64,000 nucleotides of DNA, taken from the NCBI GenBank assembly GCA_035716025.1, contig DASTKH010000016.1, positions 1 through 64,000 of the forward strand. The letters are read 5' to 3'. Positions 17,732-25,779 of the stretch are shown here, in pieces. Position numbers and translations under genes: made by a program. The notes under the pieces were generated by a model that searched no databases, was not told where the DNA came from, and saw only the letters and a program-made list of their open reading frames with translations. This DNA comes from JADGHE01 sp035716025. GTDB lineage: Bacteria > Pseudomonadota > Alphaproteobacteria > Rhizobiales > Xanthobacteraceae. Within the stretch, counting starts at the first letter, position 1; every line of letters begins with the position of its first letter.

Positions 17732-18970
17732 ATGTTCAGTCTGCAACTTGCCTCGGAACAGATCGAAATCCGCGACACGGTCCGGGATTTCGTCAATCAG
17801 GTCGTCAAGCCGGTCGCCCTCAAGGCGTCCCGGCTCGAAATGAACCACAGGCCGCTGCTCCTTGATGAGCTCGACCAGGCTTCGCAGATGGGGCTGCGCA
17901 CGCTGACCCTGTCGGAGGAGCGCGGCGGTTCCGGCGCGGATGCACTCACCGCCGTGCTGGTCGCCGAGGAGCTCGCGGTCGGGGACGTGGACTTGGCGGC
18001 CGTGTTGGCGCGTACCGCGGCGCTCGCGCCCGTGCTCTTCGACCAGCTGATGAGCGACGCGCAGCGCGACCGGTTTCTCTCGGCATTCCTCGCGGACGAC
18101 CGTTACCACCTCGCCTACGCCGCACGCGAGCCGGAAGCCGACGAGGCGCTCGGCGTCAATTATCACCGGCCGGTGGCGGTCGGCAGTCCGCTCCGGACCA
18201 CCGCGACCCGTGCCGAAACCGGCGACTGGATCATCAACGGCGCCAAGGAGTGCGTCTACAACGCGCCGGTCGCCAAGCTGTTCGCGGTAGATGTGCGCAC
18301 CGACGCGTCGAACGGCATCAGCACCATCCTCGTGCCCAACGATGCGCCGGGCTTGACCGTCTCCCCGCGTCCGGATGCGTATGTGATCGGTCCGTGCGGC
18401 GATCTCGTCTTCAAGGATTGCCGTGTGCCTGCCGGCAATCTCTTGGGCGAGGAGGGGCACAGCGTGCTCGCCGAAGCGGTGACGGGTGGGCGCGCCGTGC
18501 CGCTCATGCAGGCACTTAATCTCGGCACCGGGCGTGCGGCCTACGAGGCCGCCCTCGACTATACGCAACTGCGGGTGCAGGGTGGACGACGCATCGTCGA
18601 GCACCAGGCGATCGGCACGAGGATCGCCGACATGCTCACCAGGATCGAGACGACCCGCGCGCTCATCTGGCAGGCCGCCTACGCAGCCGATCATCCCGAG
18701 GCGATTGCCGATCGCAGCCTGCCTGACCTGCCGCTCGCCACGATGGCGCGTGTCTATGCGGCCGAGAACATGTACCAGGTCGCCAAACGGGCGGCCGACT
18801 GCTTCGGCGGCTCCGGCGTCATGAAGGACATGCCGCTGCCGAAATACATCGACGATGCGCTGAAATTCGTGCACGCGGGCGATGGCGTGGATGACGCCAA
18901 GCTACAGCTTGCCGAAGCGATCATCGGCTATCGTCGCCCCGGCGCCCCGACGGCGCGGGCGGCGGAATAA
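17732..18970 (+). CDS. Acyl-CoA dehydrogenase-family protein (divergent)
   Basis: A 412-residue FAD-dependent acyl-CoA dehydrogenase-family protein. N-terminal helices (FSLQLASEQIEIRDTVRDFV), a middle beta domain (GDWIINGAKECVYNAPVAKLFAV) and C-terminal helices (ALDYTQLRVQGGRRIVEHQAIGTRIADML, FGGSGVMKDMPLPKYI) match the fold. The usual C-terminal GTxE-like segment is replaced by HAGDGVDDAKLQ, so the common catalytic glutamate of short-chain enzymes is not evident. The ATG at 17732 is where the family-like sequence begins; the Shine-Dalgarno is weak. It is followed by another acyl-CoA dehydrogenase 28 bases on, suggesting that the two form a heteromeric enzyme or act in sequence on one acyl-CoA. 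Confidence 0.9.
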   Translation: MFSLQLASEQIEIRDTVRDFVNQVVKPVALKASRLEMNHRPLLLDELDQASQMGLRTLTLSEERGGSGADALTAVLVAEELAVGDVDLAAVLARTAALAPVLFDQLMSDAQRDRFLSAFLADDRYHLAYAAREPEADEALGVNYHRPVAVGSPLRTTATRAETGDWIINGAKECVYNAPVAKLFAVDVRTDASNGISTILVPNDAPGLTVSPRPDAYVIGPCGDLVFKDCRVPAGNLLGEEGHSVLAEAVTGGRAVPLMQALNLGTGRAAYEAALDYTQLRVQGGRRIVEHQAIGTRIADMLTRIETTRALIWQAAYAADHPEAIADRSLPDLPLATMARVYAAENMYQVAKRAADCFGGSGVMKDMPLPKYIDDALKFVHAGDGVDDAKLQLAEAIIGYRRPGAPTARAAE

Positions 18971-18998
18971 CGTTTTCGGGCTTCGAAAGGAAACGGCC

Positions 18999-20252
18999 AT
19001 GGATTTTGCCCTGAACGAAGAACAACGCCACTGGCAGATGAAGGCCCGCAAGTTCGCCGAGGAGGAGATCCGCCCGATCTCGCTCGAGCGCGATGCGATC
19101 GAAGATCCGGCGCAGACCTTCACCTGGGACATCATCAAGAAGGGCTCGAAGCTCGGCTTCCGCACCATGGCGGTGCCCAAGGAATATGGCGGCGAAGGCA
19201 CCGACTACGTTTCTCAAGCGATCGTGATGGCCGAGCTTGCGCGCGGCGACAGCGCGATCTCCAAGACCTTCAGCCAGTGCTGGAAGTGGAGCCATCTCAT
19301 CGCCGCGGTCTGCTCCGACGAGCAGAAGGACCGTTTCCTGCGTCCGTTCCTCGCTGACGATACCTATGTTCTGGGCAAGGGCGGCACGGAGCCGACGGCG
19401 GGCTCCGACAACCGACTGCCGCCACCGGACGACCCGAAGGCCGGCCACAAGCTACGTGGCGAGCGGCACGGCGACTACTGGATCCTCAACGGCGAGAAGA
19501 CCTTCATTGCCAACGGATCGATCGCCAAGCTGTTCTTCCTCGACGTGCGCACGAATCCGAATGCGAGCATCCGCGAGGGCTCGACCCTCTTCATGGTCGA
19601 GCGTGGCACGCCAGGCTTCCGCCACGGCAAGATCTTCAACAAGCGCGGCTGGCGCTTCTACCAGAATGCCGAATTGATCTTCGAGAATGCCAAGGTGCCG
19701 CACGCCAATGTGGTGGGCGATGTCAATGCGGCGGGCAAGCGCGCAGGCGCCGCGGGCGACACCTCCGGCGGCGACATATTCGGTGATCTTGAACTCGCCG
19801 CGAATGCGCTCGGCGTCTGCGAATCGGCCTGCGAGCTCGCGATGCAGCACGCCCGCACGCACAAGCAGGGCGGGCGCTATCTCATCGAACAACAACTCAT
19901 TCTGCTCAAGCTCAACCGCATGCACATGCTCACCGAGGCGCTGCGCTCCTTCGTCCTGCGTTCGGCCTGGGAGCACGACATGAAGATTCACTCGCCAAAC
20001 GCCGCGCTGGTGATGAACTTCTCGGAGGAGTGCATCCAGACGGTCACCGAGCTCGGACTCGAAATCCACGGCGCCGCCGGCGGACATGTGAGCGCCGCGG
20101 CAGAGAAGCTCGTGCGCGACTCGCTCATTTGGACGCATCTCGCCGCCGACAATGTGCAGCAGCTGCGCACGGCGCATCGGTTGGTACGGCTTGCCGAGCA
20201 AATCGAGCGCAAGGCGCGCGAGGCGCTGCCCGAGCTGACGGCGGCCGAGTAA
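18999..20252 (+). CDS. Acyl-CoA dehydrogenase-family protein
   Basis: A 417-residue member of the acyl-CoA dehydrogenase family. It opens MDFALNEEQRHWQMKARKFAEEEI, has the flavin-binding GTEPTAGSDN segment, the NGEKTFIANGSIAKLFFL beta-domain signature and C-terminal helices with AAGGHVSAAAEKLVRDSLIW. As in its upstream neighbour, the C-terminal end (HLAADNVQQLRTAHRLVR) lacks the usual GTxE-like stretch. GAAAGGAAACGGCC precedes the ATG at 18999. It probably oxidises an acyl-CoA, passing electrons to ETF in the cytosol. The two dehydrogenases and the following DHDPS-family gene run in the same direction and may be one transcript, interrupted by a 202-base spacer with a tandem repeat. Confidence 0.92.
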   Translation: MDFALNEEQRHWQMKARKFAEEEIRPISLERDAIEDPAQTFTWDIIKKGSKLGFRTMAVPKEYGGEGTDYVSQAIVMAELARGDSAISKTFSQCWKWSHLIAAVCSDEQKDRFLRPFLADDTYVLGKGGTEPTAGSDNRLPPPDDPKAGHKLRGERHGDYWILNGEKTFIANGSIAKLFFLDVRTNPNASIREGSTLFMVERGTPGFRHGKIFNKRGWRFYQNAELIFENAKVPHANVVGDVNAAGKRAGAAGDTSGGDIFGDLELAANALGVCESACELAMQHARTHKQGGRYLIEQQLILLKLNRMHMLTEALRSFVLRSAWEHDMKIHSPNAALVMNFSEECIQTVTELGLEIHGAAGGHVSAAAEKLVRDSLIWTHLAADNVQQLRTAHRLVRLAEQIERKAREALPELTAAE

Positions 20253-20326
20253 CGAGGATCGTCAGGCCGGGCTTGACCCGGCCGCCGTTTTCGCCGCGGA
20301 ACGGTCGGGGAGGGGCGCCGCCGCCC

Positions 20327-20374
20327 GTTGCCTCTTTCCGCGGGCGGAGAGTTGCCTCTTTCCGCGAGCGGAGA
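20327..20374. repeat. Two tandem 24-bp repeats with internal inverted symmetry
   Basis: Two adjacent 24-base units (20327-20350 and 20351-20374) both begin GTTGCCTCTTTCCGCG and end GCGGAGA, differing at a single base. Within each unit, CTCTTTCCGC and GCGGAGA form an imperfect inverted repeat, so each can fold into a small hairpin. They lie in the 202-base spacer between an acyl-CoA dehydrogenase and a DHDPS-family gene, about 80 bases before the latter. Confidence 0.8.
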
Positions 20375-20454
20375 GAGGACGTTCAGCATGCCGACGGCCG
20401 GATTTGGTTCCGGACCGGAATTGACCCGTCAACTCTCTCGATGGAGAGGCAGCC

Positions 20455-21459
20455 ATGGCGACGAAATACCGCAAGCACGAGGCCAAGGACTATGCGCGCG
20501 AGCGCCTCAAGGGCGTGTGGACGGCGCTGCCGACGAACTTCACGGCCGACGACCGCCTGGACGAGAAGGCCACCGCGCAGAACCTCGAATATTGCATCAG
20601 CGCGCTGAAGATCGAGGGGCACTACTGCCTCGGCAATGTCGCCGAATTTTGGTCCCTCACGAACGAAGAGCGGATGCGTGTCGCCGAAATCAATGTCGAG
20701 ACGGCGAAGGGCCGCATTCCGCTGATTGCCGGCTGCCACCACCAGAATCCTTATGAAGTGGTGAAGCTGTGCAATCATGCCCGCGATATCGGCATCGATT
20801 TCGCAATCATCCTCACCCCCTATCAGGGCGCGAAGTCGGACGACGCCGTCTACGAATTCTACCGATTCGTCGGCGAGCGCACCGAAATCGGCATCGTCTT
20901 GTTCAACATTCCCTCGGTCTACTATCCGATCAACGAGTCGCTCGCGAAGCGGCTCGTTACCATCCCGAACGTGTGCGGCTTCAAGCAGGCCAATCCCTCG
21001 CCGCTCGTCACCGCCGCTTTGCGTGACGCGATCGGCGACCAGGTGGTCATCAGCGTCGCCGACGAGGCGCCGTGGCTCTACAATATGACGGTCGCGGGCG
21101 ACGACTGGTTGCTCAATTATTCGCCGCACCTCTACCAGGTGCCCGGTTATCTGCCGATCCGCGACTATACCGAGGCGGCACGCGCCGGCGACGTCAAGCG
21201 CGCGACCGAGATCGCGAAAAGCCTCAACCCGCTGCGCGCCGTGCAGGCGAAATGGGTCAACGGCTACGGCCGGCCGCACGGGCGCATTCCGGCGCACGAG
21301 CAGAAAGTGTGGATGGAGCTGCTCGGCATGATCGGCGGGCCGGTACGCGCACCTTCGACGCCAATGAGCGCGGAGGCGCGCCGCGAGCTCGAAGCCGATC
21401 TTGCGGCGACCGGTATCCTCGACAAGGTGCGCGACCGGCACGCCGTAGCGGCGGAATAG
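20455..21459 (+). CDS. DHDPS/NAL-superfamily lyase, atypical active site
   Basis: A 334-residue TIM-barrel protein of the dihydrodipicolinate synthase/N-acetylneuraminate lyase superfamily, class I aldolases that form a Schiff base with a pyruvate-like keto acid. The Schiff-base lysine is in VCGFKQANPSP. The common GTTGE motif is replaced by LGNVAEFWSLT, and the tyrosine normally found in LYNxPS is phenylalanine (LFNIPSVYYPIN). It is longer than DapA, with an N-terminal extension rich in charged residues. This pattern argues against lysine biosynthesis and for a dedicated catabolic lyase or dehydratase. GGAGAGG lies upstream of the ATG at 20455. It follows two acyl-CoA dehydrogenases and converges with a macrodomain gene. 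Confidence 0.88.
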   Translation: MATKYRKHEAKDYARERLKGVWTALPTNFTADDRLDEKATAQNLEYCISALKIEGHYCLGNVAEFWSLTNEERMRVAEINVETAKGRIPLIAGCHHQNPYEVVKLCNHARDIGIDFAIILTPYQGAKSDDAVYEFYRFVGERTEIGIVLFNIPSVYYPINESLAKRLVTIPNVCGFKQANPSPLVTAALRDAIGDQVVISVADEAPWLYNMTVAGDDWLLNYSPHLYQVPGYLPIRDYTEAARAGDVKRATEIAKSLNPLRAVQAKWVNGYGRPHGRIPAHEQKVWMELLGMIGGPVRAPSTPMSAEARRELEADLAATGILDKVRDRHAVAAE

Positions 21460-21471
21460 CGGCCCCACGCT

Positions 21472-22032
21472 TCAGGCGAGGCCGAGATCGCCGAAGGCGT
21501 CCGCATGGTGCTGCGCGGACGCCTCTGAGAAGCAGCAGAACGTGACGCGTTCGAGCCCGGCGACGGACGAGAGGTCCGCCGCAACCGCTCCAACGGCGAC
21601 GCGCGCCGCGCGGTCCGCCGGAAAGCCGTAGACGCCCGTCGAAATCGCGGGAAACGCAATCGTACGGAGGCCATGGGCGCGCGCCAGCGCCATCGCCGTG
21701 CGATAGCAGGAGGCGAGAAGATCGTCCTCTCCCTTCGTTCCACCGCTCCACACGGGCCCGACCGCGTGGATGACATAACGGGCCGGCAGCCGATAGCCCT
21801 GGGTGATCTTGGCGGAACCGGTTTCGCAGCCGCCGAGCGTGCGGCATTCGGCCAGAAGGTTCGGACCCGCGGCGCGGTGGATTGCCCCATCGACCCCGCC
21901 GCCGCCAAGCAGCGTGCGGTTCGCGGCGTTCACGATGGCGTCGTGGGCAAGCGTCGTAATATCCGCAACGATGATGTCGAGCGTCGCGCCGCCGACTTCC
22001 GCGGCGAGCAGGGGAGCAGCGGGTTTGGCCAT
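21472..22032 (-). CDS. Macrodomain protein, O-acetyl-ADP-ribose deacetylase (MacroD) type
   Basis: A 186-residue single-domain macro protein. The ADP-ribose-binding signatures are present: IVNAANRTLLGGGGVDGAIHRAAG, then GYRLPARYVIHAVGP and AFPAISTGVYGFP, as in MacroD/YmdB enzymes that remove ADP-ribose from acidic residues or deacetylate O-acetyl-ADP-ribose. The start at 22032 (MAKPAAPLL) has GAGGAGA upstream; an ATG 21 codons earlier has no such site. It is the third gene in a minus-strand run (bdhA, patatin, macrodomain) after a 72-base gap. Its role in the run is not clear; ADP-ribose turnover linked to NAD metabolism is a reasonable guess. Confidence 0.95.
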   Translation of the reverse strand: MAKPAAPLLAAEVGGATLDIIVADITTLAHDAIVNAANRTLLGGGGVDGAIHRAAGPNLLAECRTLGGCETGSAKITQGYRLPARYVIHAVGPVWSGGTKGEDDLLASCYRTAMALARAHGLRTIAFPAISTGVYGFPADRAARVAVGAVAADLSSVAGLERVTFCCFSEASAQHHADAFGDLGLA

Positions 22033-22104
22033 CCTGCGGTTCTCCTCTGCGGCTTTGCTTCCCAACAAGATGGCGGTTCGGGCGCCGGCGGGCAACCGGG
22101 CGGC

Positions 22105-23220
22105 TCAGCGTTGCGCCGTCTCGAGTTCCGCTTCGAGATCGACGGTCCCGCGGCGGCCGAGATCGTCGAAATGCGCCTCGAGAAAACGACGCGCCGCCTG
22201 ACGCCCCTGCGCATGCAGCGCCAGGAACATATCGAAGTCGTTGTTGAGCCGGCTCTCCGCACCGAGGCCGCGGGCATCGAGGGCGATGCGATGCAAGTTG
22301 ATGCGCCGGACGTCGCCGGCCGCGGCGCCGGGCGGCGATCGATCTTCTCCGCGCAGCCGCTCGACGAAGGCGATCGCCCGCAGTTCCGTGAGCAGCGGGG
22401 CGTTGAAGGTGATTTCGTGCACGCGGTTCATGATCTCCTTGGCGGACGTCGGCACACCGCCCCGTCGCAGCGGATTGATCTGCACGATGAGAATGTCCGC
22501 GGTTTCCGCTCCGTACAGGGGAAGCAACGGCGGGTTGCCCACATAGCCGCCGTCCCAGTAGGGCACGCCGTCGATCTCGACGGCGCGAAAGAGGAAGGGC
22601 AGCGCGGCCGAAGCCATCACCGCCTCGGCGGTGATGGCTTGCCGCGGAAAGATACGCATCCGCCCCGTCTCCACATTCGTCGCCGAAATGAAGAGCTGCG
22701 GCAGCGCCGTCGCCCGCAGCGCCTCGAAATCCACGAACCGCTCGATGAGCTCGCGCAGCGGGTTGATGTTGAGCGGGTTGAAGTCGTAGGGCGAAACGAA
22801 CTGCGCCAGCGTCTCGAGCCAGGGCTGCACCGCGCCGCCCGCCATCGGCACGAAGCGAAAGAAGCGCTCGAACGCCTTGCGCGGGGCATCCGGCATATTG
22901 CCGTCCCGGCTTACGGCGCGCCAGAAGGCGGCGAGGCGACGTTTGGCTTCCGCGCGCCCGCCGCGGCGCAGCCCGTCGACGAGGATGACGGCGTTCAGGG
23001 CGCCGGCCGAGGCTCCGGACAGCGCGTCGATCGCGATCCGCTCGTCCTCGAGGAGCGCGTCCAGCACGCCCCAGGTGAAGGCGCCGTGCGCGCCGCCGCC
23101 CTGTAGGGCGAGACGGATCCGCTTGACGTCGGGCGGCAATTGCGGCTCGGGCGCAGGCCGCGTCCGGCTGAGCAGCGTCAGCAGACGCCGAGGATCGAGC
23201 GGGTGCAGCCAGCCGGTCAC
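22105..23220 (-). CDS. Patatin-like phospholipase/esterase
   Basis: A 371-residue patatin-family serine hydrolase. The oxyanion-hole glycines are in LALQGGGAHGAF, the nucleophile serine in SGASAGALNAV, and the catalytic aspartate in YWDGGYVGNPPL, completing the Ser-Asp dyad. No signal peptide is evident, so it should act in the cytoplasm or at the inner leaflet. It starts with GTG at 23220, overlapping the TGA of the bdhA gene by four bases (GTGA), which implies translational coupling with 3-hydroxybutyrate dehydrogenase. This suggests that its substrate might be a hydroxybutyrate ester or oligomer rather than a phospholipid, but that is inference. Confidence 0.93.
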   Translation of the reverse strand: MTGWLHPLDPRRLLTLLSRTRPAPEPQLPPDVKRIRLALQGGGAHGAFTWGVLDALLEDERIAIDALSGASAGALNAVILVDGLRRGGRAEAKRRLAAFWRAVSRDGNMPDAPRKAFERFFRFVPMAGGAVQPWLETLAQFVSPYDFNPLNINPLRELIERFVDFEALRATALPQLFISATNVETGRMRIFPRQAITAEAVMASAALPFLFRAVEIDGVPYWDGGYVGNPPLLPLYGAETADILIVQINPLRRGGVPTSAKEIMNRVHEITFNAPLLTELRAIAFVERLRGEDRSPPGAAAGDVRRINLHRIALDARGLGAESRLNNDFDMFLALHAQGRQAARRFLEAHFDDLGRRGTVDLEAELETAQR

Positions 23221-23999
23221 TGCGCCGTCCAGCCTCCGTCGATCGGATAGGCGCCGCCCGTCATGCTGGCGGCGGCGTCCGAACAGAGGAAGGCGGCGAG
23301 GGCGCCGATGTTCTCCGGGGTGGTGAACTGCAGCATCGGCTGCTTCTCGGCGAGCAGGGCGGTTTTCGCGTCCGCGACGCTGCGCCCTTCCGCCTTCGCA
23401 CGCGACTCGATCTGCTGCTGAACGAGTGGCGTCAGCACCCAGCCGGGGCAGATCGCATTGCAGGTGATCCCGTCATTCGCGGTTTCGATTGCGACGACCT
23501 TGGTCAGTCCGATCAGCCCGTGCTTGGCCGCGACATAGGCGGCCTTGTGGGCGCTTGCGACGAGACCGTGCGCCGAGGCGGTGTTGATGATGCGTCCCCA
23601 GCGCCGCTGCTTCATACCCGGCAGCGCCGCACGGATCGCGTGGAAGGCGGCCGAAAGATTGATGGCGATGATGGCGTCCCATTTGTCGATCGGAAACGCC
23701 TCGACCGGGGCGACATGCTGGATCCCGGCATTGTTCACCAGCACGTCGACGGAGCCGAAGGTCTTTTCTGCGGCCGCGATCATGGCGGCGATCTCGATGG
23801 GCTTCGACATGTCGGCGCCCGCAAAGATCGCCTTCACCCGGAAGCGCGACTCGATGTCGGCGCGTGCCTTCTCGATCGCCTCCTTGTCGCCGAAGCCGTT
23901 GATCACCACGTTCGCGCCCTGCGCGGCGAGAGCGCGGGCAATGGCAAGCCCGATTCCCGACGTGGAACCCGTTACCACCGCGGTCTTTCCCTGGAGCAT
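23217..23999 (-). CDS. bdhA: D-3-hydroxybutyrate dehydrogenase (SDR family)
   Basis: A 260-residue short-chain dehydrogenase with TGSTSGIG for NAD binding, NNAGIQHVAPVEAFP, and the Ser-Tyr-Lys triad in TASAHGLVASAHKAAYVAAKHG, followed by CPGWVLTPLVQQQI, a stretch characteristic of D-3-hydroxybutyrate dehydrogenase. It interconverts D-3-hydroxybutyrate and acetoacetate in polyhydroxybutyrate turnover. The ATG at 23999 follows a GAGGG-like site; upstream codons are shadow-like. It heads the bdhA-patatin-macrodomain run and is divergent from the Zur-like regulator gene, with a palindrome in between. An acetoacetyl-CoA or PHB synthase gene is not in the window. Confidence 0.93.
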   Translation of the reverse strand: MLQGKTAVVTGSTSGIGLAIARALAAQGANVVINGFGDKEAIEKARADIESRFRVKAIFAGADMSKPIEIAAMIAAAEKTFGSVDVLVNNAGIQHVAPVEAFPIDKWDAIIAINLSAAFHAIRAALPGMKQRRWGRIINTASAHGLVASAHKAAYVAAKHGLIGLTKVVAIETANDGITCNAICPGWVLTPLVQQQIESRAKAEGRSVADAKTALLAEKQPMLQFTTPENIGALAAFLCSDAAASMTGGAYPIDGGWTAQ

Positions 24000-24084
24000 G
24001 GTCGTTTTGCCCTCTTGATGCTTGTGCGCCTGCGGCGCTCCGCTGCCGCCCGTCCTTCGGACACGCCGCCCGTTTACGCCCGCT

Positions 24085-24103
24085 CTTATTGCGCTGCAAT
24101 AAG
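24085..24103. promoter_or_regulatory. Palindromic operator candidate between bdhA and the Zur-like gene
   Basis: Perfect 8-base arms CTTATTGC and GCAATAAG flank a 3-base spacer in the 174-base divergent region, 71 bases before the regulator ATG and 86 bases before bdhA. An AT-containing dyad of this length in GC-rich DNA suits a dimeric repressor. Autoregulation by the adjacent Fur/Zur-family protein is the simplest guess. Confidence 0.5.
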
Positions 24104-24173
24104 CGCTTTTGGGGGCGATCCGGTTTGGCGCGGGCGCCGGAACGGCATAAAAAGAGTGTCGGGACGCGACGTC

Positions 24174-24671
24174 ATGGCGCAGCCGCTCTTTCATTCGCCG
24201 GATCACGATCACGCCCGCTGCGAGGCGGAGGCGATCGCCGAGGCCGAGGCGGTCTGCGCCGCGCGCGGCACGAGGCTCACACCCCTGCGCCGGCGGGTGC
24301 TCGGGGTGCTTGCTTCGGGTCACCGTCCGCTAGGCGCTTACGAGATTATGGACCGGCTGGCGCAGAAGGGGCCGCGTCCGGCGCCCATCACGGTCTATCG
24401 CGCCCTCGATTTCCTGATGGAGAACGGACTTGCGCACCGGCTCGCGAGCCGCAACGCCTTCCTCGCCTGCCTGCATGCGCACGGGGCGAGCGAGAGCGTG
24501 ATCTTCCTGATCTGCGAACGTTGCGGGGCGGTGGGCGAAGCCTCCTCGTCGGCTGTGCGGGACATGCTCGCGCGGGCGGCCGAGGCGGCAGGGTTTTCTC
24601 CCAAGGCGCCGCTGATCGAGGTAAGCGGCCTTTGCGCGCATTGCCGCGCCGCCCAAGACGCCCCGCAATGA
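24174..24671 (+). CDS. zur: Fur-family transcriptional regulator, Zur type
   Basis: A 165-residue regulator. A winged-helix domain (TRLTPLRRRVLGVLASGHRPLGAYEIMDRL, then ITVYRALDFLMENGLAHRLASRNAFLAC) is followed by a dimerisation domain with two CxxC pairs, CERCG and CAHC, that form a structural zinc site as in Zur. The N-terminus carries HSPDHDHARC, a histidine-rich segment suited to metal binding. It should repress zinc-uptake genes when zinc is plentiful. No znuABC lies in the window. The ATG at 24174 is preceded by no strong Shine-Dalgarno; a start further upstream is not supported. It is divergent from bdhA, with a palindrome between. Confidence 0.88.
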   Translation: MAQPLFHSPDHDHARCEAEAIAEAEAVCAARGTRLTPLRRRVLGVLASGHRPLGAYEIMDRLAQKGPRPAPITVYRALDFLMENGLAHRLASRNAFLACLHAHGASESVIFLICERCGAVGEASSSAVRDMLARAAEAAGFSPKAPLIEVSGLCAHCRAAQDAPQ

Positions 24672-24830
24672 GTCTCGACCTTGTCCGCGACGGAGTTGCG
24701 GAGGGGGCCGTACGGTCGCCCGGGAAAGCCTTGACGACGCGCGCAATATCCCGGCTCAACTGAATCCCGGTGCAACCGACCGTTGCTTTTCCGGATCCGG
24801 TTATGGGTCCGGCCGTCTCGGCCCTCTCGC

Positions 24831-25721
24831 ATGCACAACGCCGCCCGCCCGCTCGATCTTTTCGCCGTTTGCATGACCATCGGCCTGTGCTTTGCCTGGG
24901 GATTCAACCAGGTGGCCGCCAAGGTGGCGCTCGCAGGGATTCCCCCGTTCACGCAAGGCGCGATCCGATCCCTCATCGCGGCGGGGATCGTTGCCGGCTG
25001 GATGCGCCTGCGCGGTATTCCGCTCTTCAAACGCGACGGCACGCTGAGGGCCGGCCTCGCCGCAGGCGTGCTCTTCGGCCTCGAATTCCTGCTCATCTAT
25101 CCGGGACTCATGTGGACGACCGCAACCCGCGCGGTGCTCTTCATCTATCTCGCGCCGTTCTTCGTCGTGCTCGGCGCCCGCTTCTTTCTCCCGGCCGATC
25201 GCTTCGTCGGCGCGCAATGGGCGGGGCTCGTCCTCTCGTTCGCGGGCATGGTGGTGGCCTTCGGCCTGCCGACGCCGGCGGCGGACCCCCGTCAGGCCCT
25301 GGGCGACGTCCTGATGGTGCTGGCGGCGGCGGCCTGGGCCGCGACGACGCTCGTCATCAAGGCAAGCGTGCTCAACCGCGCCCCTTTCGAAAAGACGATG
25401 CTCTATCAGCTCGTGGTCTCGGCACCGATGCTCGGCCTTGCCGCGCTCCTTTTCGGCGAGCGGGTGACGGCCGTTCCGGGGCCCATCGTCCTCGCGGCGA
25501 TGGCCTATCAGACGCTGTTCGTCGTGCCGGTGACCTTCGTCGCCTGGTTCGCCCTCATCCAGCGCTATTCGGCGAGCCGGCTCTCCGCCTTCACCTTCCT
25601 GACACCCATCTTCGGCGTGCTCGCGGGCCACCTCCTGCTCGACGAGCCGCTGACCATGGCGTTTGCCGCAGCGGTCGCGCTCGTGGCCGCAGGGCTTATA
25701 ATGGTCAACAGGGTGCGCTGA
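24831..25721 (+). CDS. EamA/DMT-family drug/metabolite transporter
   Basis: A 296-residue inner-membrane protein with about ten hydrophobic segments in two five-helix EamA repeats. The N-terminal half has FAWGFNQVAAKVALAGIPPFTQGAIRSLIAAG, and the C-terminal half FLTPIFGVLAGHLLLDEPL, the usual EamA end motif. Such proteins export amino acids, nucleotides or other metabolites; no substrate is implied by the sequence. The start at 24831 (MHNAARPLDLF) is chosen as the last ATG before the first membrane segment; the ribosome-binding site is weak. It lies 159 bases after zur on the same strand and 58 bases before ispG. Confidence 0.9.
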   Translation: MHNAARPLDLFAVCMTIGLCFAWGFNQVAAKVALAGIPPFTQGAIRSLIAAGIVAGWMRLRGIPLFKRDGTLRAGLAAGVLFGLEFLLIYPGLMWTTATRAVLFIYLAPFFVVLGARFFLPADRFVGAQWAGLVLSFAGMVVAFGLPTPAADPRQALGDVLMVLAAAAWAATTLVIKASVLNRAPFEKTMLYQLVVSAPMLGLAALLFGERVTAVPGPIVLAAMAYQTLFVVPVTFVAWFALIQRYSASRLSAFTFLTPIFGVLAGHLLLDEPLTMAFAAAVALVAAGLIMVNRVR

Positions 25722-25779
25722 AGGCGGCGGCCGTGCCGCGTGATTGACCGCGCCCGCCGGCTCTGGCACGGAACGGACC

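Noticed and set aside
20327..20374. A CRISPR array.
   Set aside because: Only two tandem copies without spacers occur, and no cas genes are in the window.
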